The notes: generated by a model from the sequence alone, not told the origin. A stretch of DNA of 64,000 nt from Methylocystis sp. IM3 (GCF_038070105.1 NZ_JBBPBZ010000005.1:1-64000); one strand, 5' to 3'. Positions 18,621 to 27,363 are shown, counted from the stretch's first letter. Numbers and translations: made by a program.

Positions 18621-19817
18621 TCACTGGGCGCGATCGAAGAGCTTCTTGGCGCGCCCCTCGAAATCCAGCCGCGCGTCCTGGTGGCTTTTTCCGCGCGCCA
18701 CAGCCGTGATGCCCTGCACGAAATCGAAGACGCTTTCCGGCTTGCGGCCTTCCTCGGTTAGGACGGTCTGGATGATTTTTGTCGTCTCCGCTTTCGAGAA
18801 CCCGCGCTTGCGCAAGAATTCCGTGCGGTCGTCGTCGTTGCGGGCCACGATCCGTTGCCGCGCCGCCTTCACTCCGTTGACGAAGGGTAGGGGCGAAGAA
18901 TCGGCGAAACGCGCCAACGCCGGCGTCGCCTCATGCGCAAAGCGTGCGGCTGCGTATTTGGAGTGGCGGATGGTGGTTTCCTCGAAGTCCTCGACGCCCC
19001 AGAGATTGCGGTTTTGACACACGGCGCGCAGATAAAAGCTGGCGATGCCGAGCGTCTTCGCGCCCACCTCTGAATTCCAACAGTAGAAGCCGCGAAAAAA
19101 CAGATCAGGCGAGCCGTCGGGAAGACGGCCGGCCTCGATCGGATTGAGATCGTCGACGAGAAAGAGAAAGACATCGCGGTCCGAGGCGTAGAGCGTCGTC
19201 GTCTCCTCGGTGACATCCGCATTCGGATTGTAGATTCTGGTCGACCAGTCGAGCACGCCCGGCACTTTCCAGCGCGTGTCGCCGACGCCGTCGCCGGCGA
19301 TGCGCTGCACGGCGGAGACGAGCTCATGGTCGTAAATCCGCCCATAGTCTGGACCGGTCACCGCGCGCAGCTCGACGCGACCGCTTTCGATCTCGAGCGT
19401 CTTGATCTGCTCGGCGTGGTGTGTGGTGAGGCCATATTGGAGATTGATTCCGGCGAGCGGCGCGGGGAGCTGTCGAAGGTAAGCCGCCGGGGCGCCGATG
19501 AGGCTCGCGAGCTGGCCGAAGCTCCAGTGGGTCATGGCGACCGGACTGTCGGAACCGGGCAGCGAAAGTGAAAGTCGTTCGGAGTCGTCGCGGCTGGCTT
19601 CCACTCGGATTGCGGCGCTCTCGATTGTCCTTGTGCGGCTGCGCTCAGTCCGGCCGCGCACGGCGGCGAACAGATCCGATAGAGAGAGGTATCGCTCATC
19701 CGAAGGCCTGGAAAACCACTCTGACGACACGCGGCCAATACGCTCGCCGCGGCTTGCGTCCACCTTGTAGCCGCTTTCACGACCGCGGGCTGATCCCAAA
19801 ATCTCCACCTGATTCAT
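18621..19817 (-). CDS. DUF932 family protein
   Basis: The product has 398 residues from ATG 19817; GTG 19832 is the alternative. Typical DUF932 features include MTHWSFGQLASLIGAPAAYL, AVTGPDYGRIYDHELVSAV, the region with LDWSTRIYN and DVFLFLVDDLNPI, and the FRGFYCWNSEVGAKTLGIA block. DUF932 proteins are phage- and plasmid-borne, and their function is unknown. The gene heads the minus-strand backbone block, 166 bases upstream of the large ParB-like gene. Confidence 0.88.
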   Translation of the reverse strand: MNQVEILGSARGRESGYKVDASRGERIGRVSSEWFSRPSDERYLSLSDLFAAVRGRTERSRTRTIESAAIRVEASRDDSERLSLSLPGSDSPVAMTHWSFGQLASLIGAPAAYLRQLPAPLAGINLQYGLTTHHAEQIKTLEIESGRVELRAVTGPDYGRIYDHELVSAVQRIAGDGVGDTRWKVPGVLDWSTRIYNPNADVTEETTTLYASDRDVFLFLVDDLNPIEAGRLPDGSPDLFFRGFYCWNSEVGAKTLGIASFYLRAVCQNRNLWGVEDFEETTIRHSKYAAARFAHEATPALARFADSSPLPFVNGVKAARQRIVARNDDDRTEFLRKRGFSKAETTKIIQTVLTEEGRKPESVFDFVQGITAVARGKSHQDARLDFEGRAKKLFDRAQ

Positions 19818-19832
19818 GTTCGTCTCCACCAC

Positions 19833-20212
19833 GGGCGCGGGAGCCTCTCTCCCGCCTTACCCGTCATGAAAATCCCCTCCATACTCTAACTCTCCAGCCT
19901 TGCTACTCTCCCTGATCGGCAAGTGTTCACATGCCTCGCCGCCTACTTCGTATCGGATCAATCGCGTGGGGTTATCTTGGCTTGTCAACGCGATCTCCTG
20001 CAGAAAGGGTTAGGGCGGGGTTCTGGGCTTGCCTGGCTACTCTCCGGCAGAGAAAATACCCGCCTGACGCATCCAAAGATAAATGCTATGCTCTCGCTCC
20101 GCGGCGGTTGCTCATGTATTTTGAGATGCATAGCGCAATTGCTATTGAGACGAGGAGCGGATTGTTGAACTTGAACCTGCGGACGGCTACGGGAGTTTTA
20201 CTCGCGAAGCGC
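19833..20212. other. Upstream region of the BASS transporter gene
   Basis: A frame continuous with the transporter is open from 19931, but its first 94 codons have no family similarity. The stretch probably holds the promoter. A near-palindrome ATAGCGCAATTGCTAT at 20128-20143 may be an operator. Confidence 0.3.
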
Positions 20213-21247
20213 ATGACATCGATCCAGCACGCGATCCATTCTTACTTCATCTGGTTGATCCTCTTGTCCTACGTCGCCGCGGCGTTTTTTCCCGGGCTCG
20301 GCCTCTCAATTCGCAGCGCCGAATTCGGATCAATCGCGCTGGGTCCATCGAGGATCGCTCTTTCACTCCCGCCCGCGATGCTGGCGTTCCTCCTGCTGAA
20401 CGCCGGCTTGGGCGCCAGGAGCAAGGATCTCGGGACAGTCGCACGGTATCCGCGTCTCCTGGCCGCCGGCGTTGCGGGAAACCTGTTCGCTCCCCTTGCC
20501 TTCATCACTGCGGTCAGCATCACGATGAAATTCTGGCACAACTCCGAGGAGGTTCAGCAAATATTAACAGGCCTCGCGCTCATTGCCGCCATGCCGATCG
20601 CTGGGGCGTCGACAGCCTGGGCGCAGAACGCAAACGGCAATCTTGCCTTGAGTCTTGGCCTCGTCCTATTGACCACGCTGCTCAGCCCTGTGTTGACACC
20701 GATCGTCCTCCACTCAGTCGCATTTCTGGCCGCAGGAGACTATTCTGAGGACTTGCACGAACTTGCGAGCAATGGCGCGGGCGCATTCCTTGGGGCCTGG
20801 GTCATCCTCCCGTCCCTGCTCGGCATTGCCGGTCATCGGCTGTTGGGAGAGACGGCGGCTGCCTCGATCTCGCCCTATCTGAAGCTCACGAACTCGATCG
20901 TACTGATCTTGCTCAATTACTCGAACGCCGCGTTGAGCCTGCCGAAACTCATCTCAGAGCCCGACCTGGACTTCCTCGGAGCGATTCTAGCCATCGTGTG
21001 CTTACTTTGCGCAGCCATGTTTGCAGCCGGCTATCTGATTGCGCAGAGCTTTCGCGCCGACCGCGCCGGCGCCGCGTCATTAATGTTCGGGCTCGGCATG
21101 AACAATAACGGTGCGGGCCTTGTCCTGGCTTCACTCGCGCTATCCGACCATCCGGCGGTGATGATTCCGGTGATCATCTACAACCTAGTGCAGCACTTCT
21201 TCGCTTCGCTCGTCGACAAGCTTCTGACATTTAAGTTTCATGATTGA
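20213..21247 (+). CDS. Bile acid:sodium symporter (BASS) family transporter
   Basis: From ATG 20213 the 344-residue product has nine or ten hydrophobic segments. It shows BASS-family features: LNAGLGARSKDLG after TM2, an AAMPIAGASTAWAQNANGN region matching the crossover motif around the Na+ site, and FGLGMNNNGAGLVLASLAL for the second half. The family moves organic anions such as bile acids, pyruvate or pantoate with sodium across the inner membrane. The substrate cannot be read from sequence. The next feature downstream is a B12 riboswitch, but there is no evidence they are linked. Confidence 0.8.
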   Translation: MTSIQHAIHSYFIWLILLSYVAAAFFPGLGLSIRSAEFGSIALGPSRIALSLPPAMLAFLLLNAGLGARSKDLGTVARYPRLLAAGVAGNLFAPLAFITAVSITMKFWHNSEEVQQILTGLALIAAMPIAGASTAWAQNANGNLALSLGLVLLTTLLSPVLTPIVLHSVAFLAAGDYSEDLHELASNGAGAFLGAWVILPSLLGIAGHRLLGETAAASISPYLKLTNSIVLILLNYSNAALSLPKLISEPDLDFLGAILAIVCLLCAAMFAAGYLIAQSFRADRAGAASLMFGLGMNNNGAGLVLASLALSDHPAVMIPVIIYNLVQHFFASLVDKLLTFKFHD

Positions 21248-21261
21248 TCCGCCTGGACAGC

Positions 21262-21400
21262 GTGTCGCCAGATCGTCGCGCGCGAGGGTTATGTGCGCGA
21301 CTCCCGCGCGCTTGCCGCGCTCGACATTGGCGTGAAAGCGCTGGGCGTCACGACCGCGCAAAACCGCGGCGCGGCAAGGAAACGGCAATTTGCGCGTTAG
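21262..21400 (+). pseudogene. C-terminal gene fragment, unidentified
   Basis: A frame reading REGYVRDSRALAALDIGVKA and ending at a TAG near 21400 has strong coding character but no start codon or upstream body. It looks like the last 45 codons of a deleted gene. No family recognised. Confidence 0.3.
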
Positions 21401-21559
21401 CTTCGCCGGCGTTCACTTCGACCCGGCGACATTCTCGTCCCCGACCAGGTGTGATCCTGCTGATCAAGGCGCGGGCGTGCGTATAAAAGGTCGTTTAATT
21501 GAGAACGGACATCCCTAGGTATTGACATTCCCCCGACATTTACCTCTAGATATTGTCGT

Positions 21560-21732
21560 TCACGGTCTCTGGACTCGCGTCCGGAGCTAAGAGGGAATCC
21601 GGTGAGCCGCAAGGCGAATCCGGGGCTGCCCCCGCAACTGTAAGCGGCGAGCGCGATCAAAAAGCCACTGGCGCGAAAGCGCCGGGAAGGATGATCCCGC
21701 AGCGACCCACAAGCCAGGAGACCTGCCGCGAA
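21560..21732 (+). promoter_or_regulatory. Cobalamin (AdoCbl) riboswitch
   Basis: All conserved blocks are present in order: AAGAGGGAATCCGGTG, GGGGCTGCCCCCGCAACTGTAA, GCCACTG, GGGAAGG and the B12 box AAGCCAGGAGACCTGCC. It is followed by a GC-rich stem (about 21745-21770) that could act as an expression platform. It faces the CbiZ gene 320 bases downstream, with a 34-codon ORF between. When adenosylcobalamin is plentiful the downstream genes should be repressed. Confidence 0.95.
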
Positions 21733-21850
21733 CGCAGAATCGTCCACGGGCGGGGCGCCCGGAGGCCGCTTGCGGGTTCTGCACGCGTGAAGTCGCAGGA
21801 CGGCGCTAGCCGCTTCCCATGTCCTGTCCTCAACGCGAGCGGGGCATCGC

Positions 21851-21955
21851 ATGACGCAGGCGGCGTTCGATTTCGACAAAAACGGCCATCTCGAGCTATT
21901 TCAGGGGCAAAGGCGCCCGCGCGCCCCGCGGGGAAGCTCGGAGGCCGGTGTCTAG
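21851..21955 (+). CDS. 34-codon ORF between riboswitch and cbiZ
   Basis: It starts MTQAAFDFDKNGHLELFQGQ and ends at 21955. It is the first ATG after the riboswitch, in a good context (GAGCGGGGCATCGC). The N-terminal half looks like a real protein start while the C-terminal half (RRPRAPRG) looks degenerate. It may be a truncated first gene of the B12-regulated operon. Not identified. Confidence 0.35.
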   Translation: MTQAAFDFDKNGHLELFQGQRRPRAPRGSSEAGV

Positions 21956-22054
21956 GCGGCCTTCGATCGAGCAAACGCGCGAAGCGCCAATTGACCGCGG
22001 TTCCTCGCAGTTGCAGAAAACCGGTGCATCAATGACAAGCTGTAAGAGATCGTG

Positions 22055-23251
22055 ATGCTGTTGAAGACGTTTTTCGAATCCGTTGAGCTGCACCGGGATG
22101 ACAAGTTTGTCAGCCTACGGTTTCGCCGTCCCTTCAAGGTGCTCTCGACCTCCGCCTCAAACGGAGGTCTCGCCGATGACCTCGATATCGTGTTCAATCA
22201 TCAATGCTGTGAAGCCATGGGGCACGAGATGCACCAACTCATGAAGGCTCACCGCCACCCCGCAATATACGACTCCCTCCTATTGACCGAACACGATCTT
22301 GCCGCCGCCACTGCTGCAGGGCTCGGCACCGCGGCGAATATGAATAATCTTTGCATCGCTGAAGAGCAATTTCGCGACCTTGCCGTGGCGGCGATCGCGA
22401 CCGGCGGCGTCGACGGGAATGCGGCCCGCGCTGGCGATCCGTCGTCCTATTATGAGTTCAGCGGAGTTTTCGAGCGCTTCGGCCCTATTGGGCCCGACCA
22501 ACATGGAACAATCAACGTTATGCTGGTCATCAACACGCCTGTGTCGGATGGCGCGCTCGTTCGCGCGGTGATGACCGCAACGGAGGCCAAAACGGCCTTG
22601 TTGCAGGAGTTGTCGGCGCCCTCGCGGCAATCATCACAGATCGCCACGGGAACTGGCACCGATCAGATTGCCGTGATGGCACCCGCCGATGGACCGCTCG
22701 AGCTAACCTCAGCAGGACATCACAGTAAGCTCGGAGAATTAATCGGCCGTACGGTCCATCGCGCCGTCAAAGACACGCTCGCTTTGCAAAACGGTCTCAC
22801 GCCAATCCGTCAATCTTCCTGCGCCCGATTGCTCGAACGCTTCGGCTGCCAGCCGGACACTTTGTTCGAAGAGATAAGTCGACGCTTGCCGGCTGCAATA
22901 GCGGCGCTGGCCCGGCAAAACGACCACGATCTGGACCGCGACCCATTAACTGTAGCAGCGGTTGCAGCTCTTGTTCATCTTCACGACCAGCTGTCCTGGG
23001 GTTTGTTGCCACAAGCCTGTTGGCCCGATATCGCCTGCCGACACGGGGCCCACATCGCAATTGCTGTCGCCGGACGAACGGAACGGTATACGGATTATTG
23101 TAATCAACTAGCCAGCACCTCCGGAATTTATGAGCCCAGCAATCTTGCAACGCTCGTGGCGACCGCGCTTGCTATGGGATTTATCGACAAATGGGACAAA
23201 ACCCTCATGCGCCTTGACAACGTCGTGACAACGTCCGGATCAGCCGAATAG
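22055..23251 (+). CDS. cbiZ: Adenosylcobinamide amidohydrolase CbiZ
   Basis: The product has 398 residues from ATG 22055. Residues about 20-235 match the CbiZ family: MTAVD-like AAATAAGLGTAANMNNLCIA, HGTINVMLVINTPVSDGALV, the AVMTATEAKTALLQEL helix and TGTGTDQIAVMAP. The enzyme removes the aminopropanol side chain of adenosylcobinamide to give adenosylcobyric acid for salvage. The C-terminal 150 residues extend beyond the usual 200-240-residue enzyme and have no recognised domain (one can note LHDQLSWGLLP). The upstream B12 riboswitch independently supports the assignment. Confidence 0.88.
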   Translation: MLLKTFFESVELHRDDKFVSLRFRRPFKVLSTSASNGGLADDLDIVFNHQCCEAMGHEMHQLMKAHRHPAIYDSLLLTEHDLAAATAAGLGTAANMNNLCIAEEQFRDLAVAAIATGGVDGNAARAGDPSSYYEFSGVFERFGPIGPDQHGTINVMLVINTPVSDGALVRAVMTATEAKTALLQELSAPSRQSSQIATGTGTDQIAVMAPADGPLELTSAGHHSKLGELIGRTVHRAVKDTLALQNGLTPIRQSSCARLLERFGCQPDTLFEEISRRLPAAIAALARQNDHDLDRDPLTVAAVAALVHLHDQLSWGLLPQACWPDIACRHGAHIAIAVAGRTERYTDYCNQLASTSGIYEPSNLATLVATALAMGFIDKWDKTLMRLDNVVTTSGSAE

Positions 23252-23542
23252 CGGGGCATCTCCGAAGTTCCGCGTGCACAAGTATAGTATCGATTTCTGC
23301 CTTTTCCTGTCGAACCGACGGGGTGGGGCTTATGGACGCGGCGCGGCTGGGCGACCGTTTCGGGGAATGACTCTCGGCCAACGGCAGGCAGCAAAGATCG
23401 GATTCACCGCATTTGATTTAATGCTCTTCCCGTTTTGCCAGGGGCGATCAAAGCGCAAGCAACTCGAAGCAGCGTCATGTTGTGCCTGGGTCGCGACGAA
23501 AGCTTCCGCTCAAGTCATGGAGGCCCGGGGGCAGGAGTCGTC

Positions 23543-23908
23543 ATGTCGTCTCGACAAAGCACCCTGGACTACATCGTCGAGCAGATGGCGAAGGCGGGCG
23601 TGGTCTCCGCGCGGAAGATGTTCGGGGAATACGGGATCTACTGCGACGGGAAAATGGTCGCCCTCGTCTGGGATGACCAGCTTTTCGTGAAGCAGACTGC
23701 TGGGGGACGGGACTTCATCGGCGACGTCACCGAGGGCGCGCCCTACAAGGGAGCGAAGCCCTGCTTCGTCATCTCGCCGGAGGGATGGGACGACCACGAG
23801 TGGCTCGCGGATCTGATCCGGATTTCGACGGTCGAGTTGCCGGCTCCGGTCAAAAAGCCCCGAGCAAAGAAAGCGCCTCCTGCGACGTCCAGTCGACCTC
23901 GCCGGTGA
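23543..23908 (+). CDS. TfoX N-terminal-domain protein
   Basis: The product has 121 residues starting MSSRQSTLDYIVEQMAKAGV. The TfoX/Sxy N-terminal fold is clear, with ARKMFGEYGIYCDGKMVAL, LFVKQTAGGRDFIG and PYKGAKPCF. The domain spans residues 5-100 and a basic Lys/Pro/Ala tail follows. The start has GCAGGAG before ATG. In gammaproteobacteria TfoX activates competence; stand-alone N-domain proteins in alphaproteobacteria are uncharacterised. It converges with a thioredoxin-like fragment that overlaps its last 59 bases. Confidence 0.85.
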   Translation: MSSRQSTLDYIVEQMAKAGVVSARKMFGEYGIYCDGKMVALVWDDQLFVKQTAGGRDFIGDVTEGAPYKGAKPCFVISPEGWDDHEWLADLIRISTVELPAPVKKPRAKKAPPATSSRPRR

Positions 23909-24020
23909 TGTAGCCGGCGGGGCGTCCTTGCCGGTCGATCACATAGGTGATCGGCATGCCGTAGAGGACGAAGGGTGAGCCGTCCGCGGCGGAGCGGGCG
24001 CCCGAAAGGGGGCGTGTCAT
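23850..24020 (-). pseudogene. TlpA/thioredoxin-like protein, C-terminal fragment
   Basis: A 56-codon frame from ATG 24020 reads FVLYGMPITYVIDRQGRPAG then GEVDWTSQEALSLLGAF and stops. This is the cis-Pro region and C-terminal strand/helix of TlpA/ResA-type thioredoxins. The CxxC half is missing. AGGAG lies four bases before the ATG, so the fragment might still be translated. Confidence 0.6.
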
Positions 24021-24061
24021 CGCTACTCCTGATCTGGAGAGACTGCATTTACGAGGCCCGT

Positions 24062-24172
24062 TTACTCCACCGAAAACTCCCGCATCATGCCCATGCCCTC
24101 ATGCTCGAGGTTGTGGCAGTGATATATGAAGCGACCCTTGAAGTCATGGAAAGGGGAGCGAACTGTTCCTGT
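24062..24172 (-). pseudogene. Multicopper oxidase, C-terminal fragment
   Basis: The frame reads [20 protein letters not shown] then GMMREFSVE and stops at 24062. HCHxxxH with the axial Met is the type 1/type 3 copper signature found at the C-terminus of multicopper oxidases such as CopA/CueO. Everything upstream of about 30 codons is gone. Confidence 0.75.
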
Positions 24173-24428
24173 TCATCGAAGGGGAGACGCTGCGCAGGTT
24201 GAACCCGCTCGATGCGCTGTGGGTGAGTGGGAAGGGGAGAGAGTGCCGGCTCGTAGATTGATGACAGATTAGAAAACGATGTTCGCGCGCCGCTGCGCTA
24301 CAGGCATAATCGATGTTTGGCTTGGCAGCGTCGAGAATAGTAGGCTGACGCGCTATGTACTCTGCTGGAATGGATGGAGGCTTTTTTTGGGAAGACTATT
24401 TGAAGATGGGTGCGCCGGGGCAGGCGAT
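24173..24428. other. Debris and upstream region of the response regulator
   Basis: A plus-strand fragment reading [20 protein letters not shown] ends at 24261 and looks like the end of a lost gene. The rest probably holds the promoter of the response regulator. No intact gene is present. Confidence 0.35.
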
Positions 24429-24848
24429 ATGGGCACTCAGGCGAATGTCCTCATCATCGAGGACGAACCGATGATCGCAGCGGACCTCACGTATATCGTG
24501 GAAGAGCTGGGGCTTCACGTAATTGGCGTGGCGAAGACGAGCGCCGAAGCGGTCGCTCTTGCGAAGCTCGCTTCCGTTAGTCTTGTCTTGAGCGACATGC
24601 GGCTCGCTGACGGCAGCTCGGGCGCACGGGCAGTGGAACAGATCCTTCAGGAACAAGTCGCCGCTGTCATTTTCATCACGGGCTGCGCGCACTTGGTGCC
24701 GACCTCAATGAGGGAATCGGCATTCGTGATCACAAAGCCATATCGCGAAACGGCCGTTAAGGTGACGATCGAACAGGCGCTATCCCGGCGATGTGACTGT
24801 CCTAAGCTTCGCGCGTGCGCCTGTCCGGCTCAGCAGTATCCCGTTTGA
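24429..24848 (+). CDS. Single-domain response regulator
   Basis: The product has 139 residues from ATG 24429. The receiver domain is complete: acidic pair in IIEDEP, phospho-acceptor Asp in LVLSDMRLADG, Thr in VIFITG and Lys in VITKPYRE. There is no DNA-binding output domain. An in-frame start at 24279 would add 50 residues without similarity. It lies about 110 bases upstream of a PAS histidine kinase on the same strand and is probably its partner. Single-domain regulators usually act by protein contact or as a phosphate relay. Confidence 0.85.
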   Translation: MGTQANVLIIEDEPMIAADLTYIVEELGLHVIGVAKTSAEAVALAKLASVSLVLSDMRLADGSSGARAVEQILQEQVAAVIFITGCAHLVPTSMRESAFVITKPYRETAVKVTIEQALSRRCDCPKLRACACPAQQYPV

Positions 24849-24958
24849 GCTTGCGCGCAACCGAGACATGGAAGAAGCTGCTCCCATCGCCTTAAGCTTG
24901 GGCGCGACAACTATGGCCGCGCTGGCTTCGAGGTCTGCACGCGCAGATTGAGCCGCCA

Positions 24959-26050
24959 ATGACGATGAGTAAGGATGCCGCCTTTTTAGCCGCTGTCGTC
25001 AACGGCGCGCTGGATGGCATTGTCTCGATCGACGAGAGCGGGCGCATCCTCTCCTTCAACCAGGCGGCAAGCAAGCTGTTCGGCTGTGCGCCCGAGGAGG
25101 TAATTGGCCAGAGCGTCGCCGTGCTCATGCCGGAGCCGTATCGACGCGAGCACGCGACGTATCTGCGGAACTATCTCACGACCGGAGAGGCGAAGATCAT
25201 CGGCATCGGCCGACAGGTCGAGGGACGACGCAAGGACGGCTCCCTCTTTCCGATCGATCTCGGCGTCGCCGAGATACAAGTCGACGGCCGCCGCTTCTTT
25301 ATCGGCTTCATCCACGACTTGAGCGAGCGGCGCAGATTTGAAGCGCATCTGCGAGAACTCCATGCCGACCGACTCGACCTCATGGAGCACATGACGGTTG
25401 GACTGGCGCATGAACTGAAACAGCCATTGGCGGTGATCACTGCCTATCTCAATATCCTAAGCCGACGTCTCAAGGAGCAGCACGTCCCCGCGGACATAGG
25501 CGATGAGGTAATAACGAAGATTACCGAGCAGGTATTCCGCGTCTCCGATATCGTCGACAACGTGCGCCAGTTCATGACCCACGGCGCGATCGACAAGACG
25601 CCGCAACATCTCAACGACGTCGTTCGCACCGCCTGTGAATTTACCGACGCCATCGCGAAAGAGGCGGGAGTGGCGACCACGGTGCGCCTCGATGCAAGAG
25701 ACGACCTGGTCGTGATTAACAAGGTCCAAATCCAGCAGGTTGTGGTCAATCTCAAGCGCAACGCAATCGAAGCGATGCACGGCTGTCAGCAGCGCGAGAT
25801 GATCGTGGCGACCCGGTCTATTGAAGGAAACATGATCCGTGTCGATGTGGTCGATACGGGATGCGGCTTGGCGGAAGCCGTCAGATCGAGATTGTTCAAA
25901 CCGTTTACGACGACCAAACCGCAGGGGCTCGGCGTCGGCCTGTCGATTTCGCGTTCGATCATCGAAGACCATAACGGAAAGCTCTGGGCCGAAGATAGTC
26001 CCAGCGGAGGAACCATATTCAGCTTCGTGCTGCCCGTGACGCGCGCATAA
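24959..26050 (+). CDS. PAS-domain sensor histidine kinase, FixL-like
   Basis: The product has 363 residues. An N-terminal PAS domain (about 5-125) shows ALDGIVSIDESGRILSFNQAA and VIGQSVAVLMPEPYRREH, close to the FixL/PAS_S-box pattern. The H-box follows (TVGLAHELKQPLAVI, His about 152), then the N-box (NLKRNAIEAM), G1 (VVDTGCGL) and G2 (QGLGVGLSISR). No membrane segment, so it is cytosolic. Heme binding as in FixL would need a PAS His; I see candidate His in RREHATYL but cannot assign it. It pairs with the upstream receiver protein. Confidence 0.85.
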   Translation: MTMSKDAAFLAAVVNGALDGIVSIDESGRILSFNQAASKLFGCAPEEVIGQSVAVLMPEPYRREHATYLRNYLTTGEAKIIGIGRQVEGRRKDGSLFPIDLGVAEIQVDGRRFFIGFIHDLSERRRFEAHLRELHADRLDLMEHMTVGLAHELKQPLAVITAYLNILSRRLKEQHVPADIGDEVITKITEQVFRVSDIVDNVRQFMTHGAIDKTPQHLNDVVRTACEFTDAIAKEAGVATTVRLDARDDLVVINKVQIQQVVVNLKRNAIEAMHGCQQREMIVATRSIEGNMIRVDVVDTGCGLAEAVRSRLFKPFTTTKPQGLGVGLSISRSIIEDHNGKLWAEDSPSGGTIFSFVLPVTRA

Positions 26051-26096
26051 TACTTCTGAGACCGCGCGCATCCGTCGGGTGGGTTCGAGCCCCTGA

Positions 26097-26118
26097 ACCT
26101 GAGTCTCGCGACTCAGGT
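26097..26118. terminator. Hairpin between convergent genes
   Basis: ACCTGAGTC pairs perfectly with GACTCAGGT around TCGC, between the stop of the kinase and the stop of the DUF3768 pseudogene. There is no T-run on either side, so it is a weak or Rho-assisted terminator. Confidence 0.4.
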
Positions 26119-26135
26119 CGGAAGGGGAGAGACGG

Positions 26136-26454
26136 TCAGTACTCCTCAGCGAGCATGACGGGCAGCACGCGTGTCGTCACGACAGGGTTCGTCGGATTGG
26201 GGGACGCATGGCTGAGATATCGGTCGCAACAGTCGATTTTCCAGAAAATCGTCTTTTCGCCGAAATCGAAGCTGCCGAAGTCGTGTTCGCCGTACGGGTC
26301 GTTGTCCTCCGTGAAGGTGTCGAATGTCGCCACCTGGACAAGAATGCGGCCCTGCGCTTCCTCGGGAAGCGCTGCGATCCCTGACGTGACGATAACCGTT
26401 CCGCCCAGACCCCGTGCGACGGAAGGTGTCGTTGAGCTCAGCGATGGCGCTCAT
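26136..26454 (-). pseudogene. DUF3768 protein, frameshifted
   Basis: From ATG 26454 the frame begins MSAIAELNDTFRR. One base shifted, it continues GLGGTVIVTSGIAALP, ATFDTFTEDNDPYGEHDFGS, KTIFWKIDCCDRY and VVTTRVLPVMLAEEY to the stop at 26136. Together they make a full-length DUF3768 protein of about 105 residues, a small plasmid-borne family of unknown function in Rhizobiales. A one-base change near 26408 splits it. Assembly error is possible. Confidence 0.75.
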
Positions 26455-26638
26455 ACGAAAGTGGGTGAGAGTCGGTAAGTCGACCACTTCCGGGGTCGTC
26501 CCGGAAGATGCCGCAGCAGGCGCGTGCCGACAAGCGCGCGGTCAACGAGCGCAGCCCTTGGCGGCGCGCGGCGGCCGCGACAATGCGGCGATGACGGGGC
26601 GGCCCAGGGCGTGGGAGTATTCTGTGCGCGCGGGCCGA

Positions 26639-27193
26639 TCAGTTCTTCTTCTTCGCGGGCTTCTTCGATTTCTCTCCCTTGGCTTCCTTCTTTGTAACCG
26701 CTTTCTTCTTCGTCGGCGGCTTTTCAGGCAACGTCTCGGTGAGCGATTCGATGACTGCGATACCCTCGTCGATTTCCTCGACCCTCCCGACGTGAATGGA
26801 TTTTTTCCCGGCCGTGATGGTGACGCCACACGCCTCTACCACTGGCGCGAGGTATTTCGCGGCGTCATGGATGATAGCGAGCGCGACAACAGGGGATGTG
26901 ACTATCTTGAAGAAGTCGTGCCGGGCAGTAGCGATGCTCCAATCCAGATTGCGCCGGCTCTCGTCGAAGCGTCTCTTGCTGGAATGTTCTAAGATCACTT
27001 CTTCGGATAGCGCTTGCGCGTGAACTGCGAGGTCGGTGCACAATGCAAGCCGTTCCTCGTGCCGGCGCAGATATTCATTGCTCCCCGCTGTCCGCACCTC
27101 CTCGGCTCCTCGTCCCTCAGTGCCGTGTGATTGCTCTGAGTATCCGGAGCCGAACTCGATCTCGACGACCGCGCGTTTTCCCTTTGCCATCAT
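26639..27193 (-). CDS. Hypothetical protein with Lys-rich tail
   Basis: The product has 184 residues from the tandem ATG at 27193/27190, with CGGAGCACC upstream. The middle (about 60-115) is helical and charged (ERLALCTDLAVHAQALSEEV). Residues 115-155 contain a beta-like VEACGVTITAGKKSIHVGRV. The last 35 residues are almost only Lys, Pro, Ala, Glu and Thr (PPTKKKAVTKKEAKGEKSKK), like the histone-like tails of DNA-binding proteins. No family recognised; nucleic-acid binding by the tail is an inference. Confidence 0.6.
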   Translation of the reverse strand: MMAKGKRAVVEIEFGSGYSEQSHGTEGRGAEEVRTAGSNEYLRRHEERLALCTDLAVHAQALSEEVILEHSSKRRFDESRRNLDWSIATARHDFFKIVTSPVVALAIIHDAAKYLAPVVEACGVTITAGKKSIHVGRVEEIDEGIAVIESLTETLPEKPPTKKKAVTKKEAKGEKSKKPAKKKN

Positions 27194-27363
27194 GGTGCTC
27201 CGTGGACAGGAGGCGTGGAGCGTAATCCGCCGACTGGCGGCGCCGTAAGCCTGGCGAAGAAGATTACCTGGGGTTGTTGTCGGCCTGAAAGGTAAACATT
27301 CCTGGCGCATCGCTCAGGAAAAGGAAGCGCCGAGTGATCGGGGCCGGGCTCCGCAAAAAGTGA

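Noticed and set aside
24279..24428. 50-residue N-terminal extension of the response regulator
   Set aside because: The receiver fold starts a few residues after ATG 24429 and the extension shows no similarity or good translation start.
26076..26096. GGGTTCGAGCCC resembling a tRNA T-arm
   Set aside because: No anticodon arm, acceptor stem or CCA end can be built around it; no tRNA or rRNA gene was found in the window.
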